From NCBI GenBank assembly GCA_011772205.1, contig WVZY01000032.1, positions 57,453-121,452 of the forward strand: a stretch of 64,000 nt of DNA. The letters run 5' to 3'. A model generated the notes under the pieces. The model was given only the letters and a program-made list of their open reading frames with translations, was not told the origin of the DNA and made no database searches. This DNA comes from Candidatus Latescibacterota bacterium (GTDB lineage Bacteria; Krumholzibacteriota; Krumholzibacteriia; WVZY01). The position numbers were made by a program, and so were the translations under genes. This document shows, piece after piece, positions 1 through 8,814 of this stretch (its first letter is position 1; every line of letters begins with the position of its first letter).

Positions 1-2
1 CT

Positions 3-149
3 TCCAGCATGTGGAAAAGGCTATTTTACGATAACAGCAAGATAAAGCAGCTTGGATGGGAGCCGCGCGTTCCTACGGAGGAAGCCATGAAGATCACCTT
101 TCAAACGGAGAGGCAGAGCCTGGCGGAGGCGGAATTGCGGCATAAATGA
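3..149 (+). CDS. C-terminal fragment of NAD-dependent epimerase/dehydratase
   Basis: The window opens inside a plus-strand reading frame of 48 codons that ends at TGA 147-149. The visible residues include KIKQLGWEPRVPTEEAM, the usual end of extended short-chain dehydrogenases of the nucleotide-sugar epimerase/dehydratase type, where the last domain closes with a 'LGWxPxxxxxEG' helix. Catalytic residues are upstream of the window, so the substrate cannot be judged. The polysaccharide genes that follow fit a sugar-nucleotide enzyme. Assignment rests on a short tail only. Confidence 0.6.
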   Translation, partial: SSMWKRLFYDNSKIKQLGWEPRVPTEEAMKITFQTERQSLAEAELRHK

Positions 150-262
150 ATGAACTCGGCATTCTGTAGGGTTTTAGGACTTTCTTTATATCAAATATCG
201 TGTATCATAACCAGTATACCAAAGGACCAGCGACGCCGAAGCATCCTCGTAGGGAGCAAGCA

Positions 263-1258
263 ATGAACAAGAGCGAAGTCATTATCAGATCGGTGATAGA
301 AAAAAGCGTCTTCGACATCGTCAAAGAGATGTTCGATCGCTTCGATTACAAAGCCTTCATTCCGGAGGGCTCCAAAGTCGTGATAAAAGTGAATCTCAGC
401 ACTCCGTTCAAGGAAAACGCCGAAGCCTCGAACACGTCTCCGGAAATCCTGGAGGCGGTATGCAGGATTGTCAAGGACAGGACCGACCGAGTTATCGTAG
501 GCGAATCCAATGGGATGAGGTACGACACCGAAGATGCTTTTGAAGTCTCCGGATATTATCCCATTCTAGAGAAATACGGAATAAGCAGCATGAACTTCAC
601 CAAGGACGAATGGATTGAAACCGGAGAAAAGCTGATCAAAGGGTGGGGTCTGCCGAAAACTCTTCTGGAAGCCGACGTATTTATTAGTTTGCCCGTTTTG
701 AAAACGCATGCAACAACAGTATTCACAGGTACATTGAAAAACCAATTTGGCTGTTACCCCCAGCATAATCGAATCCTTTTGCATCCACGACTCGATAAAG
801 TGCTCGTACTGATCAACAAGATAGTGAAACCCAAGCTGGCGATCATGGACGCGATAATAGCTATGGAAGGAAGAGGACCGATCAACGGGAGGCCCAAGCG
901 CTTGGATTTGCTCCTGGCGAGCAGGGATCCCGTTGCGTTGGACGCTACTGCAATGCGTTTGGTGGGGATCGATCCCTACACTTCACGTCACGTAGTGATA
1001 TCCGCCCAGGATGGAGTGGGGAACATAGCCGAAGGCGACATCGAGATAAACGGTGACTTCGAAAAATTCAAGACGATCATCGAACCGGCGGAGAAAGACT
1101 TACCCATTAAAATGCTTGCCTTAATCAGCCGCTCGAAGTTCCTCACAGAGAAACTCATTCTTAATCCAGAATCTTTTTATCCGCTGAGGAAGTCTGCAAT
1201 GATGTGGCGAGATGCCAGAGATCTCGTCCTGAAAACGCTGAGATTCAAGAGAACATGA
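263..1258 (+). CDS. DUF362 domain protein
   Basis: A 331-residue protein of the DUF362 family. Seen: the N-terminal KVVIKVNLSTPF stretch, a central FISLPVLKTHATTVFTGTLKNQ-like region typical of the family (TG-LKNQFG near residue 155), and a late DPVALDATA motif. DUF362 proteins are of uncertain biochemical role and often carry ferredoxin domains; none is present here. The start is placed at ATG 263, not the upstream in-frame ATG at 200, because GGGAGC precedes 263 at a normal distance and the extra 21 residues are not family-like. It follows the epimerase fragment by about 110 bp and may belong to the same polysaccharide locus. Confidence 0.8.
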   Translation: MNKSEVIIRSVIEKSVFDIVKEMFDRFDYKAFIPEGSKVVIKVNLSTPFKENAEASNTSPEILEAVCRIVKDRTDRVIVGESNGMRYDTEDAFEVSGYYPILEKYGISSMNFTKDEWIETGEKLIKGWGLPKTLLEADVFISLPVLKTHATTVFTGTLKNQFGCYPQHNRILLHPRLDKVLVLINKIVKPKLAIMDAIIAMEGRGPINGRPKRLDLLLASRDPVALDATAMRLVGIDPYTSRHVVISAQDGVGNIAEGDIEINGDFEKFKTIIEPAEKDLPIKMLALISRSKFLTEKLILNPESFYPLRKSAMMWRDARDLVLKTLRFKRT

Positions 1259-1652
1259 TGCGCCGATACGCTGCTGCGACGACGTGGCGAAATGCGCAAG
1301 AGCGTATCTCAAAAAAGCATTGATTGAGAAGAACGACTCCGCGGTTAAGGGGTCCGATTTATGCGGCTGACCGCCGAGAATTGCATCCTTGAATATCCCG
1401 TAATTCCCCATAATTTTCTTCCCTTCCGTAATCCCTTGTCTTCATTTAACTTTGGCATATTACTTGCGATTGATTTTCCGCTTTTCTTTTAGGCGAGTTC
1501 GATTATAATGAATCAATTTTTATCCCGAACGGGATGATTGATTTTTTTGCTAAATTTTGGGGTTGCTCCAAAAGAGACTCCGTATTAGCTTACGCTAAAT
1601 CGTGGAACTTGCGTGCATCGCTAAGTCTGCCGGACGAAAGGAGAGACAGATA
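1259..1652. other. Intergenic region upstream of secreted protein
   Basis: About 390 bases without a convincing gene. It holds the sigma-54-like site listed separately and an A+T-rich stretch from about 1390. I see no RNA gene or repeat. A possible upstream in-frame start at 1602 for the next gene is not used because it lacks a ribosome site. Confidence 0.5.
1453..1468 (+). promoter_or_regulatory. Sigma-54-like -24/-12 promoter
   Basis: TGGCATATTACTTGCG matches the sigma-54 pattern TGGCAYR-N4-TTGCW at all but the last base, with the required GG-N10-GC spacing. It lies about 185 bp upstream of the secreted-protein start at 1653 and points toward it. From established work, RpoN together with the PrsK/PrsR pair controls PEP-CTERM/exosortase-linked genes in some bacteria; the link here is inference. 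Confidence 0.45.
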
Positions 1653-3158
1653 ATGAAAAGTGCCAAGCATCTGTGTTCGTTCAGACTTCGTACAACGGTT
1701 ATCTTGACGTTCCTCGTTTTACTCTCATCTTCTTCAGTTTGGGCACAGCGCACGAACCCGCTAATCATCGATCACACGTGCTGTGACATTACTCTGATTC
1801 CCGAATCGGCAATCACCCAAGCCAAAGCCTCGCTCCATATCGGTTACGGACATACCTCTCATGGCCAGCAAGTCACCGAGGGTATGGATGGGCTGATAAC
1901 CTTCGCGAACAATGGAGGTCTCGGTCTTTCTTTGCCTACGGACATATTCGATTGGAATTCCGGCGGCAATGGAGGAGCCCTGGATCTCCGCGACAAAGGT
2001 TATCCCCGAAGCCTTCCCCTGGACGTTGGATACTATCCCGGCTGGCTAGACGCTACTCGAGAATACCTGGGACCCCCAGATCCTGTGACCGGACGCGGAA
2101 CCACCGAGCCTGAAGTAAATGTCATCATGTGGGCCTGGTGCGGGCAGGTGGACGATAAATACCGAGCCGGAACATTGGACAGTGAGTACCTCACATCTAT
2201 GGCTCAGCTCGAGGCGGACTATCCAGGTGTTACCTTCGTGTATATGACAGGCCATTTGGATATCGGATATGATGCCAGTGTTAAAGCGGGAAATCAGATG
2301 ATCCGCGACTTTTGCACAGCCAACAATAAAGTCCTTTACGATTTTGCCGATATCGAAAGTTACAATCCGGACGGCACGTACTTCGAGTTCGCTCACGACA
2401 ACTGCAATTATTACGATGCTCCCAAGGGCACGCAATTAGGCAACTGGGCAGCAGAATGGCAGGGCTCACATGTTGAGGGCGTCGATTGGTTCGATTGTTA
2501 CTCGCCTCACAGCGAGCCTCTGAATGCCAACCAAAAAGCGTTTGCTGCCTGGTGGTTGTTTGCAACGCTCGGGGGTTGGGACAATACCACCGCCGTCCAG
2601 ATCAGCAGTTTCGAAGGGAAAGCGCTGGACTCCGGGGAGGTAGAGCTTCGCTGGGACATGGAAACGGATGAGAATATCGTGGGATTCAACATCTACAGGA
2701 GAACAAAAGGAAAAGAAGGCATCGATGTTGTCAACTCCAGTGGCATGCTGTCACCCGCGGCAAGAGAGTATACGGACGATGGCGCTAGACCAGGGAATAT
2801 CTATTTATATACGTTGAGCGCCGTGCGAGAAGACCTTTCTGAGGTGCAGTCTCAGATCATCACCGTGGAGACCTTGGTCCCGGCACTCGCGCTGCACCAG
2901 AATTATCCGAATCCTTTCAAGGGAACGACGGTAATTATCTTTCAAGTTCCAGAGCAATCCCGCGTCCGCTTGAAAGTATACAACGTTCAAGGCCAGGAAA
3001 TAGTCACGCTCGTGAACGGACTGAAACAAGAAGGGGCTCACCGCGTCGTTTGGGACGGCAAAGACGCCGCCGGCCGGCAGTTGAGCTCGGGTATCTATTT
3101 CTATCGCTTGGAGTCGGATAATCTCGTTCAGACACGAAAAATGATGGTTCTGCGCTAG
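1653..3158 (+). CDS. Secreted SGNH-like protein with FlgD-like C-terminal sorting domain
   Basis: A 501-residue exported protein. A signal peptide is visible (hydrophobic run VILTFLVLLSSSSVWAQ at about residues 15-31). The middle region opens with HIGYGHTSHGQQ and contains MTGHLD, suggesting a GDSL/SGNH-like hydrolase fold; catalytic assignment is uncertain. After a fibronectin-like linker (about 320-415) the last 85 residues read as the FlgD-like Ig/secretion domain: LHQNYPNPF, VRLKVYNVQGQE, VVWDGKDAAGRQLSSGIY, ending TRKMMVLR. Such domains anchor or sort extracellular proteins in FCB-type and candidate-phylum bacteria. Start 1653 is chosen for the AAAGGAGAGA ribosome site and the clean signal peptide. 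The lipoprotein at 8815 shares the 'H-(T/S)' opening motif. Confidence 0.75.
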   Translation: MKSAKHLCSFRLRTTVILTFLVLLSSSSVWAQRTNPLIIDHTCCDITLIPESAITQAKASLHIGYGHTSHGQQVTEGMDGLITFANNGGLGLSLPTDIFDWNSGGNGGALDLRDKGYPRSLPLDVGYYPGWLDATREYLGPPDPVTGRGTTEPEVNVIMWAWCGQVDDKYRAGTLDSEYLTSMAQLEADYPGVTFVYMTGHLDIGYDASVKAGNQMIRDFCTANNKVLYDFADIESYNPDGTYFEFAHDNCNYYDAPKGTQLGNWAAEWQGSHVEGVDWFDCYSPHSEPLNANQKAFAAWWLFATLGGWDNTTAVQISSFEGKALDSGEVELRWDMETDENIVGFNIYRRTKGKEGIDVVNSSGMLSPAAREYTDDGARPGNIYLYTLSAVREDLSEVQSQIITVETLVPALALHQNYPNPFKGTTVIIFQVPEQSRVRLKVYNVQGQEIVTLVNGLKQEGAHRVVWDGKDAAGRQLSSGIYFYRLESDNLVQTRKMMVLR

Positions 3159-3174
3159 CAGATAATTTCAAATA

Positions 3175-4098
3175 ATGAACAGGAGCGTAGAAAGTAGAGC
3201 TTGCAGCAACATAGTAAGTGAATCTCATATAGCGCGAGAACAATATCGAGTATTCAAATATTCGTTGCATATTGTTCTCGCGCTATTGGTTTTCTCCTCT
3301 TGCTCTGACAAGAAGCCAGTAGTTGTGGAACGATATTCCCCCGAAAAGATCTCTCCGCAATCTTGGAAAGAGCTCAAAGCGATTCGTGATTCCTATAAGG
3401 CCATCACGAATCTCGATTCGATTTACAAAGACCGGATTCACAGTAACGGTCTTCCCTATCATATATATGAGCCGGAATCTCTATCCCCGGGAAAGCCGTA
3501 TCCCCTGGTAATCTTCCTCCACGGCCATTCCGATCTCGCCCTGGATGCCCACAGAGGATTTCCCAAAGGCATCTGGTCTTTGCCTTCTGTCCAGGCGAAA
3601 CACCCACACATGTTGTTCATACCTCGGCACCGAACCATCGATGATAACTGGACTCATGAGGAGTACCGGACGATGGTAATCGATGCGCTGGATAGCATTA
3701 TAGCCGAGTTCAACGGCAATGCATCCTCTCCGAATATCGATGTAAATAGAATCTATCTGACAGGATTTTCCCAGGGAGCAATGGGGACGTGGGATTACAT
3801 CAAGCACTATCCCCATAAATTTGCAGCGGCATGTCCCCTATCGGCGCTCTCTCATGGGCCCCGGAACGAGTCAGAAGCTCGTGCAATCAAGCATATACCT
3901 ACATGGATTTTCTGCGGATCGCGCGACGAAGGAGTGAATGCATCGCGCTTGAGCTACCAGATTCTTAAAACAGTAGGAGCACCTGATGTCACGTACCATG
4001 AATATATCGATCATGGTCACGTGATCGATGATTTCGCATATTTTACGGAAGGATTCATGGACTGGCTGTTCGATCAGAAACTGCAGAATTCCCCGTAA
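3175..4098 (+). CDS. Lipoprotein esterase, alpha/beta hydrolase (PHB-depolymerase/carboxylesterase type)
   Basis: A 307-residue protein with a lipobox-like end to its signal segment (LALLVFSSC, Cys43), so probably a lipoprotein. The hydrolase domain shows the oxyanion strand VIFLHGHSD (about 112-120), the nucleophile elbow TGFSQGAMG with Ser199, an Asp in SRDEG and a His in IDHGH near the end, giving a complete triad. The family includes secreted esterases and depolymerases; the substrate is unknown, possibly an O-acylated polysaccharide. No good ribosome site precedes ATG 3175, and the unusual N-terminal extension of about 27 residues before the hydrophobic core overlaps a perfect 18-bp hairpin, so the true start may be further in. 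The gene lies 16 bp after the secreted protein. Confidence 0.75.
   Translation: MNRSVESRACSNIVSESHIAREQYRVFKYSLHIVLALLVFSSCSDKKPVVVERYSPEKISPQSWKELKAIRDSYKAITNLDSIYKDRIHSNGLPYHIYEPESLSPGKPYPLVIFLHGHSDLALDAHRGFPKGIWSLPSVQAKHPHMLFIPRHRTIDDNWTHEEYRTMVIDALDSIIAEFNGNASSPNIDVNRIYLTGFSQGAMGTWDYIKHYPHKFAAACPLSALSHGPRNESEARAIKHIPTWIFCGSRDEGVNASRLSYQILKTVGAPDVTYHEYIDHGHVIDDFAYFTEGFMDWLFDQKLQNSP
3229..3286. repeat. Perfect 18-bp inverted repeat inside a gene start
   Basis: ATAGCGCGAGAACAATAT at 3229-3246 is the exact reverse complement of 3269-3286, with a 22-nt loop. It sits within the first 40 codons of the lipoprotein esterase, where it encodes most of the signal segment. As RNA it would form a very stable hairpin near the ribosome-loading region. 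Confidence 0.85.
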
Positions 4099-4110
4099 CT
4101 GTCCTGCCAC

Positions 4111-6000
4111 TCACGCGTTGACTTCGATATTGCTCTTAGCGGTCTCCCATCCTAGCTCTTTGGTCCACAAAGCGAATCCGAGCAGTGACAGCATGGGCAG
4201 TCCATATGGGATGGAGAGCTCATATTTCCCGTGTGCTTCTATCAATTTCTTCGTCTTTTTTCGATCGATCACCTTGCTGTCAGAAACAATATCCCAAAAA
4301 GCCTCTCTAAAGACATCGTGCCTTATCCATTTGTCCCAGTTATCCCACGTCCACCATATCGGAATCAGTTCCCTTTTGAGAAGGCGCTGCACGTTGCGCA
4401 TGATCCTGTCGAACACAATGTGATTGATTCGCTCGGAAAGCTCATGAAGTTTAGGTGGAAGCTTGAGCGGTAACAGAGATTTGCTATAAGGTATGAATGA
4501 ATATCGGGAGTATTTTTGCTTGAAAATATTCATGTAGAGCTGGTGTCCAATGACGAGACCAGCGGGAACCTGCATGCAGAAATCATAGAAATCATAATCA
4601 ATGAAGGGATATACGATTTCCACTTCGCTACGTGTACCTACTCCTTGCAGTGATACGCCCTGGCGATCCAAATAGATTCTGAACCGATACGCCGACTCGC
4701 GAAGCAGTTCATCCTCAGCATTTACCCCGCCCTGTACCTCGTTTGCAGTCCTTAGATTTTGAAATGACATAATTTCATTTTCAATGTCCTTCTTTATTTC
4801 TTCCTGGAATCCTTCGATTTTGGCGATAGTATCATCCGTTAGATAGTTTTTACAGAATTTTCCGGCTGTAGCAATAATGCCAAAAAGAGAATCTACAATT
4901 TGCCCCAAGGAATCGCCTTTGGTGTCGATTCCAAGCCCGCCCAATATATTGCCGCCCAATAGACCATCGACCGAGATTTCCGCCCCGAGATCCTTCATCT
5001 CTTTAGCACTGATAAGCCTGTTCGGGTACCGGAGATTGCCGACTTCACGGAAAGTTTCATGAAGAGCTTTAGCAACGACATCTCCGCTCAGCTCCAGGCT
5101 GTGATGGCCGATGCCTTGGATCTCCGCAACTCTCTTCGCTATCTTGACCTCCAGAGAGCCTTTCTCTCCCCACGAATACGAGAACATGTTTTCTGACGAA
5201 GGCCAGGCCCCTGCAATCAACCTCGAATCGCACCCACCGCTGAGCATTAAGCAGTACTGTTTCGCCGGCAGATACAGTCGCCGGCACGCCTGCTCGAATG
5301 TTGCGCTCGCTTCCTCGACACAATCACGGACGCTGGCTTTGCGGGAAGATCGTCTCGTCGGTTTGTCGGCATAGTATTTCCGGATCTGAACCGCCCTGCT
5401 AGAGATATTGCAAGTCAAAACAGATGCCGCCGGTAGTCGTTTTATCCGCTCGATAAGAGTTCTGTTCCCAAGAGGGTAGCCAATTGTCAATAATTCAGCG
5501 AGGCCGGTGCTGTCGGCTTCCTTTTTTATATCCTCCACTTGTAGGATGGATTCGACGTTATAAGAGAAGACAAAGTCCTTGCCTTCATAGTAATAAAGAG
5601 GATTCATGCCAAGACGGTCGTTGATCAACACGATGTTGCCGAGTCGAGCGTCGTATATCAGGATATTGAAAACTCCTGTCCTGATTTTCTTCACTAAGGA
5701 TTCATACCCATTCTCCATAAAGCTTCGAAGCAAAAGCGACAGCGTTTCCCGGGATTTATCCGCAGAGTCCGAAATATCGTCATCAACAACCATATAGCCA
5801 TCAGCTATGATGGCGTAGTTACCGGCTTCGTCCCAAAGCGGCTGTTTGGAAGCGAAAAAAATCCCAAGACTCGTCATTCCGAAGCAAAGGCTTTCCCCTT
5901 TGAAATCGGTGACGTGCAAATTATCCCTGTGGAGTGATCGCAACAGCCGCGGCCAGGATTCCTGTATGTTTTCGCCCGCGATCCCACACAAGCCAGGCAC
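4111..6000 (-). CDS. Asparagine-synthase-like glutamine amidotransferase
   Basis: A 629-residue AsnB-family protein: an N-terminal class II glutaminase domain (about 1-200) and a C-terminal PP-loop synthetase domain with LSGGCDSR at 253-260. Family members transfer ammonia from glutamine to an adenylated acid. Related proteins occur in exosortase/polysaccharide loci and peptide-modifying clusters, so free asparagine synthesis is not assured. The ribosome site GGGAGG supports a GTG start at 6000, giving MPGLCGIAG, with the expected catalytic Cys at position 5. A TTG at 5991 would give the canonical MCGIAG but is badly spaced from the ribosome site. Transcribed with dapF, 49 bp upstream. The gene converges with the esterase gene at 4098. 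Confidence 0.8.
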   Translation of the reverse strand: MPGLCGIAGENIQESWPRLLRSLHRDNLHVTDFKGESLCFGMTSLGIFFASKQPLWDEAGNYAIIADGYMVVDDDISDSADKSRETLSLLLRSFMENGYESLVKKIRTGVFNILIYDARLGNIVLINDRLGMNPLYYYEGKDFVFSYNVESILQVEDIKKEADSTGLAELLTIGYPLGNRTLIERIKRLPAASVLTCNISSRAVQIRKYYADKPTRRSSRKASVRDCVEEASATFEQACRRLYLPAKQYCLMLSGGCDSRLIAGAWPSSENMFSYSWGEKGSLEVKIAKRVAEIQGIGHHSLELSGDVVAKALHETFREVGNLRYPNRLISAKEMKDLGAEISVDGLLGGNILGGLGIDTKGDSLGQIVDSLFGIIATAGKFCKNYLTDDTIAKIEGFQEEIKKDIENEIMSFQNLRTANEVQGGVNAEDELLRESAYRFRIYLDRQGVSLQGVGTRSEVEIVYPFIDYDFYDFCMQVPAGLVIGHQLYMNIFKQKYSRYSFIPYSKSLLPLKLPPKLHELSERINHIVFDRIMRNVQRLLKRELIPIWWTWDNWDKWIRHDVFREAFWDIVSDSKVIDRKKTKKLIEAHGKYELSIPYGLPMLSLLGFALWTKELGWETAKSNIEVNA

Positions 6001-6049
6001 GCTATTCGCCTCCCATTATATCGAACTCGAATCTGGAATCTGCCGGCAG

Positions 6050-6913
6050 TTACCGATTGCCGGCCAAAGGATAGGTAATGCGTCCCTCGAACACGCGTTC
6101 AGGGCGGCCGGTCAGCCATGCGTTGTCCGTTTCGTCCAGCTCCGCCAGAAGCTCTCCTCCCTTCGACGAGATAGCAACGCTCTTTGCCGTCAAGCCAAGC
6201 CGATGCCCAACCGCTGCCAGTGCACAAGCTCCCGTTCCGCAAGCCAGGCTCTCCCCGACGCCACCCCTTTCCCAAATGCGCGTCCGTGCCTGTTTGGTGG
6301 AGTCGATCACCGCCCAGGTCACGCTCGTTTTCTCCGGGAATACGGGGTGCATTTCGATTCTAGGCGCCCACTTCATAAAATAGTCGTCATCGGGCAAGCG
6401 ATCGCTGAAAACAATCGTGTGCGGCGTGCCTGTCGAAACGCTCGATATCGTGAAGACATCTCCCTCCACCTCCAGCTTGCGCTCCAAAACAGTGTCCCCT
6501 TCGAACTGAGCCGGAATGGCTCGAGGCTCGAAGAGAGCCGGACCCATGTTGATCGTTGCTTGGACCGCCCGGCCCAATTCGATTCGCAGCCGAATGTGTT
6601 TCCACCCTGCCAGCGACTCGATCTCGAACTCGTTGGTGCCGACCAATCCCTCATCGTGCAGGAAGACACCGGAACATAGCATTCCATTGCCGCACATATC
6701 CTCCGTCCCATCCGGATTGAACATGCGCGCGCGATAGCCACCTTTGCGGGACTCCTGGATTACCATCAATCCGTCGGAGCCAATGCCAAAATGCCACGGG
6801 CAGAGACGCCTGGCCGCGGCGGGCCAGTCGGTGTCGGGGAGGCTGATTGCGTTGATCATTATGAAATCGTTACCGACGGCATGCATTTTGACGAACTCGA
6901 GCGTTTCCATCAT
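6050..6913 (-). CDS. dapF: Diaminopimelate epimerase
   Basis: A 287-residue PLP-independent epimerase converting LL- to meso-diaminopimelate for lysine and peptidoglycan. Both catalytic cysteines are in place: MCGNG (Cys74) and ACGTGAC (Cys225), along with the N-terminal KMHAVGNDF and FGIGSDG signatures. Length is normal for the family. It starts at ATG 6913 (a second Met follows directly). Upstream of the asparagine-synthase-like gene on the same strand. A hairpin (GCCGGCA...TGCCGGC) overlaps its stop codon but has no T run. A lysine-pathway gene inside a polysaccharide locus is slightly unusual. Confidence 0.95.
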   Translation of the reverse strand: MMETLEFVKMHAVGNDFIMINAISLPDTDWPAAARRLCPWHFGIGSDGLMVIQESRKGGYRARMFNPDGTEDMCGNGMLCSGVFLHDEGLVGTNEFEIESLAGWKHIRLRIELGRAVQATINMGPALFEPRAIPAQFEGDTVLERKLEVEGDVFTISSVSTGTPHTIVFSDRLPDDDYFMKWAPRIEMHPVFPEKTSVTWAVIDSTKQARTRIWERGGVGESLACGTGACALAAVGHRLGLTAKSVAISSKGGELLAELDETDNAWLTGRPERVFEGRITYPLAGNR

Positions 6914-7297
6914 GCGTCACTTCCGTTCGACGAGAAGCCCCTCCGGATCGGCAAGGCCGCGTTTATCAGCCGCATAGGATGTCGAGCATGAAAACCGAAG
7001 CTTTGCATGCTATTTCAACATCTTTTGCGTATCCAGTCCAGCACGAGCGTTGGCTTCCGAGCAACTGCCTCCGGTTGCACCGCCGCTTGCCAGGGAGCTG
7101 CGGTTCGCGCAGCAAAGCGTTCCCTGCAGATACGATCCTGCTCCAGAAAGCGTCTTAATAGTCCGAGGTCTTATCCAGGGCTAACACAGTGAGCGCGATC
7201 GGTAAAGTTCAAAATACTTGAAAAAAACGCGCTTGATGGTATTTTAAGTGCAAGAGCATCTGCGCTGTAAAATGGTTCCTTGCCTGGTCGTAACCAC
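6914..7297. other. Divergent intergenic region
   Basis: About 380 bases between dapF (minus) and the CapK-like ligase (plus). Short open frames exist on both strands but none has a ribosome site or recognisable protein. No repeat, RNA gene or clear promoter box was found. Confidence 0.4.
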
Positions 7298-8665
7298 ATG
7301 TACGCTTACGTATATAAGAACATTCTATATCCATTCTATGAGACCGTCTTGCGAAGGCGAAGGACCTTCCATTATTTGAACCAGTTCGAGAAAGATCAGT
7401 GGCTGTCGGAAGAGGAACTAAAGGAGATCCAGTGGAAGAAACTGAAACCGCTCCTGGAGCATGCGTATCAGCATGTTCCCTACTACCGTGAGCAATTCGA
7501 AAACTGCGGGTTTCATCCCGAACAGATGCAAGATCTGAGCGACATTTCAAAAATCCCAATTCTCACGAAAAAAAACATCCAGGACAACCAGCAGTCCTTG
7601 TTGGCCGACAATTATAAAGACAAACCCCTGCTCGAGAACTGGACCGGAGGCTCCACAGGAGAGCCGACCCGGTTCAAGTTCGATCACCGAACTTATGAAA
7701 TGAGAATGGCTTATAGCGCCCGCTGCGACCGCTGGTCCGGATGGGATTATGGGATCAAAGAATTTTATATTTGGGGTGTCAGAGACACCGGCGATGCGCC
7801 AACAGTCACCGCAAAAAAAACTCTCCACAATTTGCTGCTGAGAAGGAAGGTCGTCAATTGCTACACATTTTCCCGGGACACGTTTCCGCGCTATGTGAAG
7901 GAGTTCAACCGGTTCAAACCTGACATGATAATCTCGTACACGAGTCCCTTGTATAATCTTGCACGCTACATACATGAAAACAAATTGGACATTTACACAC
8001 CCAAATCCATCATCGCCACCGCCGAACAGCTGTACCCATTCCAGCGGGAACTAATAGAAGAAGTATTCCAGGCCCCCGTATTCAATAGGTATGGATCTCG
8101 CGAAGTAATGAATATCGCGATGGAATGCGATAAACATGAAGGCCTCCATCTCAATATCGACAATTTATTGGTAGAAATCATCAAGGACAATCAGCCGGTA
8201 GAACCCGGCGAACTCGGCGAAATTGTCATAACCGATCTGAACAACTACGTCATGCCTTTTATCCGCTGCAAGCTCGGCGACCTTGCCGTTCCCTCGATCA
8301 AAAAGTGCAGCTGCCGAAGAGGGCTTCCGCTCCTGCAAGAAGTCGCGGGAAGAACCTTTGACACCCTCACGCTGAGGGATGGAAGGTGCATCACCGGATT
8401 GCTTTTCACGTTTTACATGCAAAAATTCACCGGCGTGAGCCAATTTCAGGTCATTCAAAAAGATCTCGACACCTTCATTGTAAATATTGTAAAAAACAGC
8501 AGATATAAAGATTCAGACACAGAAGATATCGGGGCGGAATTGAGGCAGCAGTTAGGAGCCAATGCTAAAATAGATTTGCATTTTGTCGATAACATACCCA
8601 TGCAGAAGTCCGGCAAACAGCGAATCGTCATTTCCGAAGTTCCGCTCGATTTCGGAAATGAATAG
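7298..8665 (+). CDS. CapK/phenylacetate-CoA-ligase-like adenylate-forming enzyme
   Basis: A 455-residue adenylate-forming protein of the PaaK/CapK branch. It has the phosphate-binding loop TGGSTGEPT near residue 107, YGSREV-type motif (NRYGSREVMNIAME) near 265 and a TDLNNYVMPFIR...GDL segment matching the AMP-binding core, with a short C-terminal domain ending in KSGKQRIV. CapK-like proteins are common in capsule loci and probably activate an acyl group. ATG 7298 is used; an in-frame TTG at 7280 is possible and neither has a clear ribosome site. It is followed by the 92-bp repeat element and a lipoprotein gene. Confidence 0.8.
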   Translation: MYAYVYKNILYPFYETVLRRRRTFHYLNQFEKDQWLSEEELKEIQWKKLKPLLEHAYQHVPYYREQFENCGFHPEQMQDLSDISKIPILTKKNIQDNQQSLLADNYKDKPLLENWTGGSTGEPTRFKFDHRTYEMRMAYSARCDRWSGWDYGIKEFYIWGVRDTGDAPTVTAKKTLHNLLLRRKVVNCYTFSRDTFPRYVKEFNRFKPDMIISYTSPLYNLARYIHENKLDIYTPKSIIATAEQLYPFQRELIEEVFQAPVFNRYGSREVMNIAMECDKHEGLHLNIDNLLVEIIKDNQPVEPGELGEIVITDLNNYVMPFIRCKLGDLAVPSIKKCSCRRGLPLLQEVAGRTFDTLTLRDGRCITGLLFTFYMQKFTGVSQFQVIQKDLDTFIVNIVKNSRYKDSDTEDIGAELRQQLGANAKIDLHFVDNIPMQKSGKQRIVISEVPLDFGNE

Positions 8666-8701
8666 CCGAGTGATCATTTTCAACGAAATGATTGCATTAT
8701 T

Positions 8702-8793
8702 AGCGTGCCTTGATCGCCCTGAAGCGATTTCCTCGGCGCGCTATAACTTTAGACGCGCGCGAGGGCCATGAGCCGAAGGGCGATCAAGGTGCG
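8702..8793 (+). repeat. 92-bp palindromic intergenic element, copy A
   Basis: First of five copies of a dispersed element. Arms 8702-8719 and 8776-8793 pair (GCGTGCCTTGATCGCCCT against its near-complement). The core carries the shared CGCGCTATAACTTTAGACG segment flanked by GCGCGC runs that can form an inner hairpin. It lies between the CapK-like gene and the start of the next lipoprotein gene. An open frame read through it gives the spurious peptide 'RAITLDARE'. Confidence 0.85.
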
Positions 8794-8814
8794 CTTACCA
8801 AATTGAGAGACAGC

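Noticed and set aside
5991..6000. TTG start giving MCGIAG for the asparagine-synthase-like protein
   Set aside because: The ribosome site fits the GTG at 6000 much better, though the shorter start would expose the catalytic Cys.
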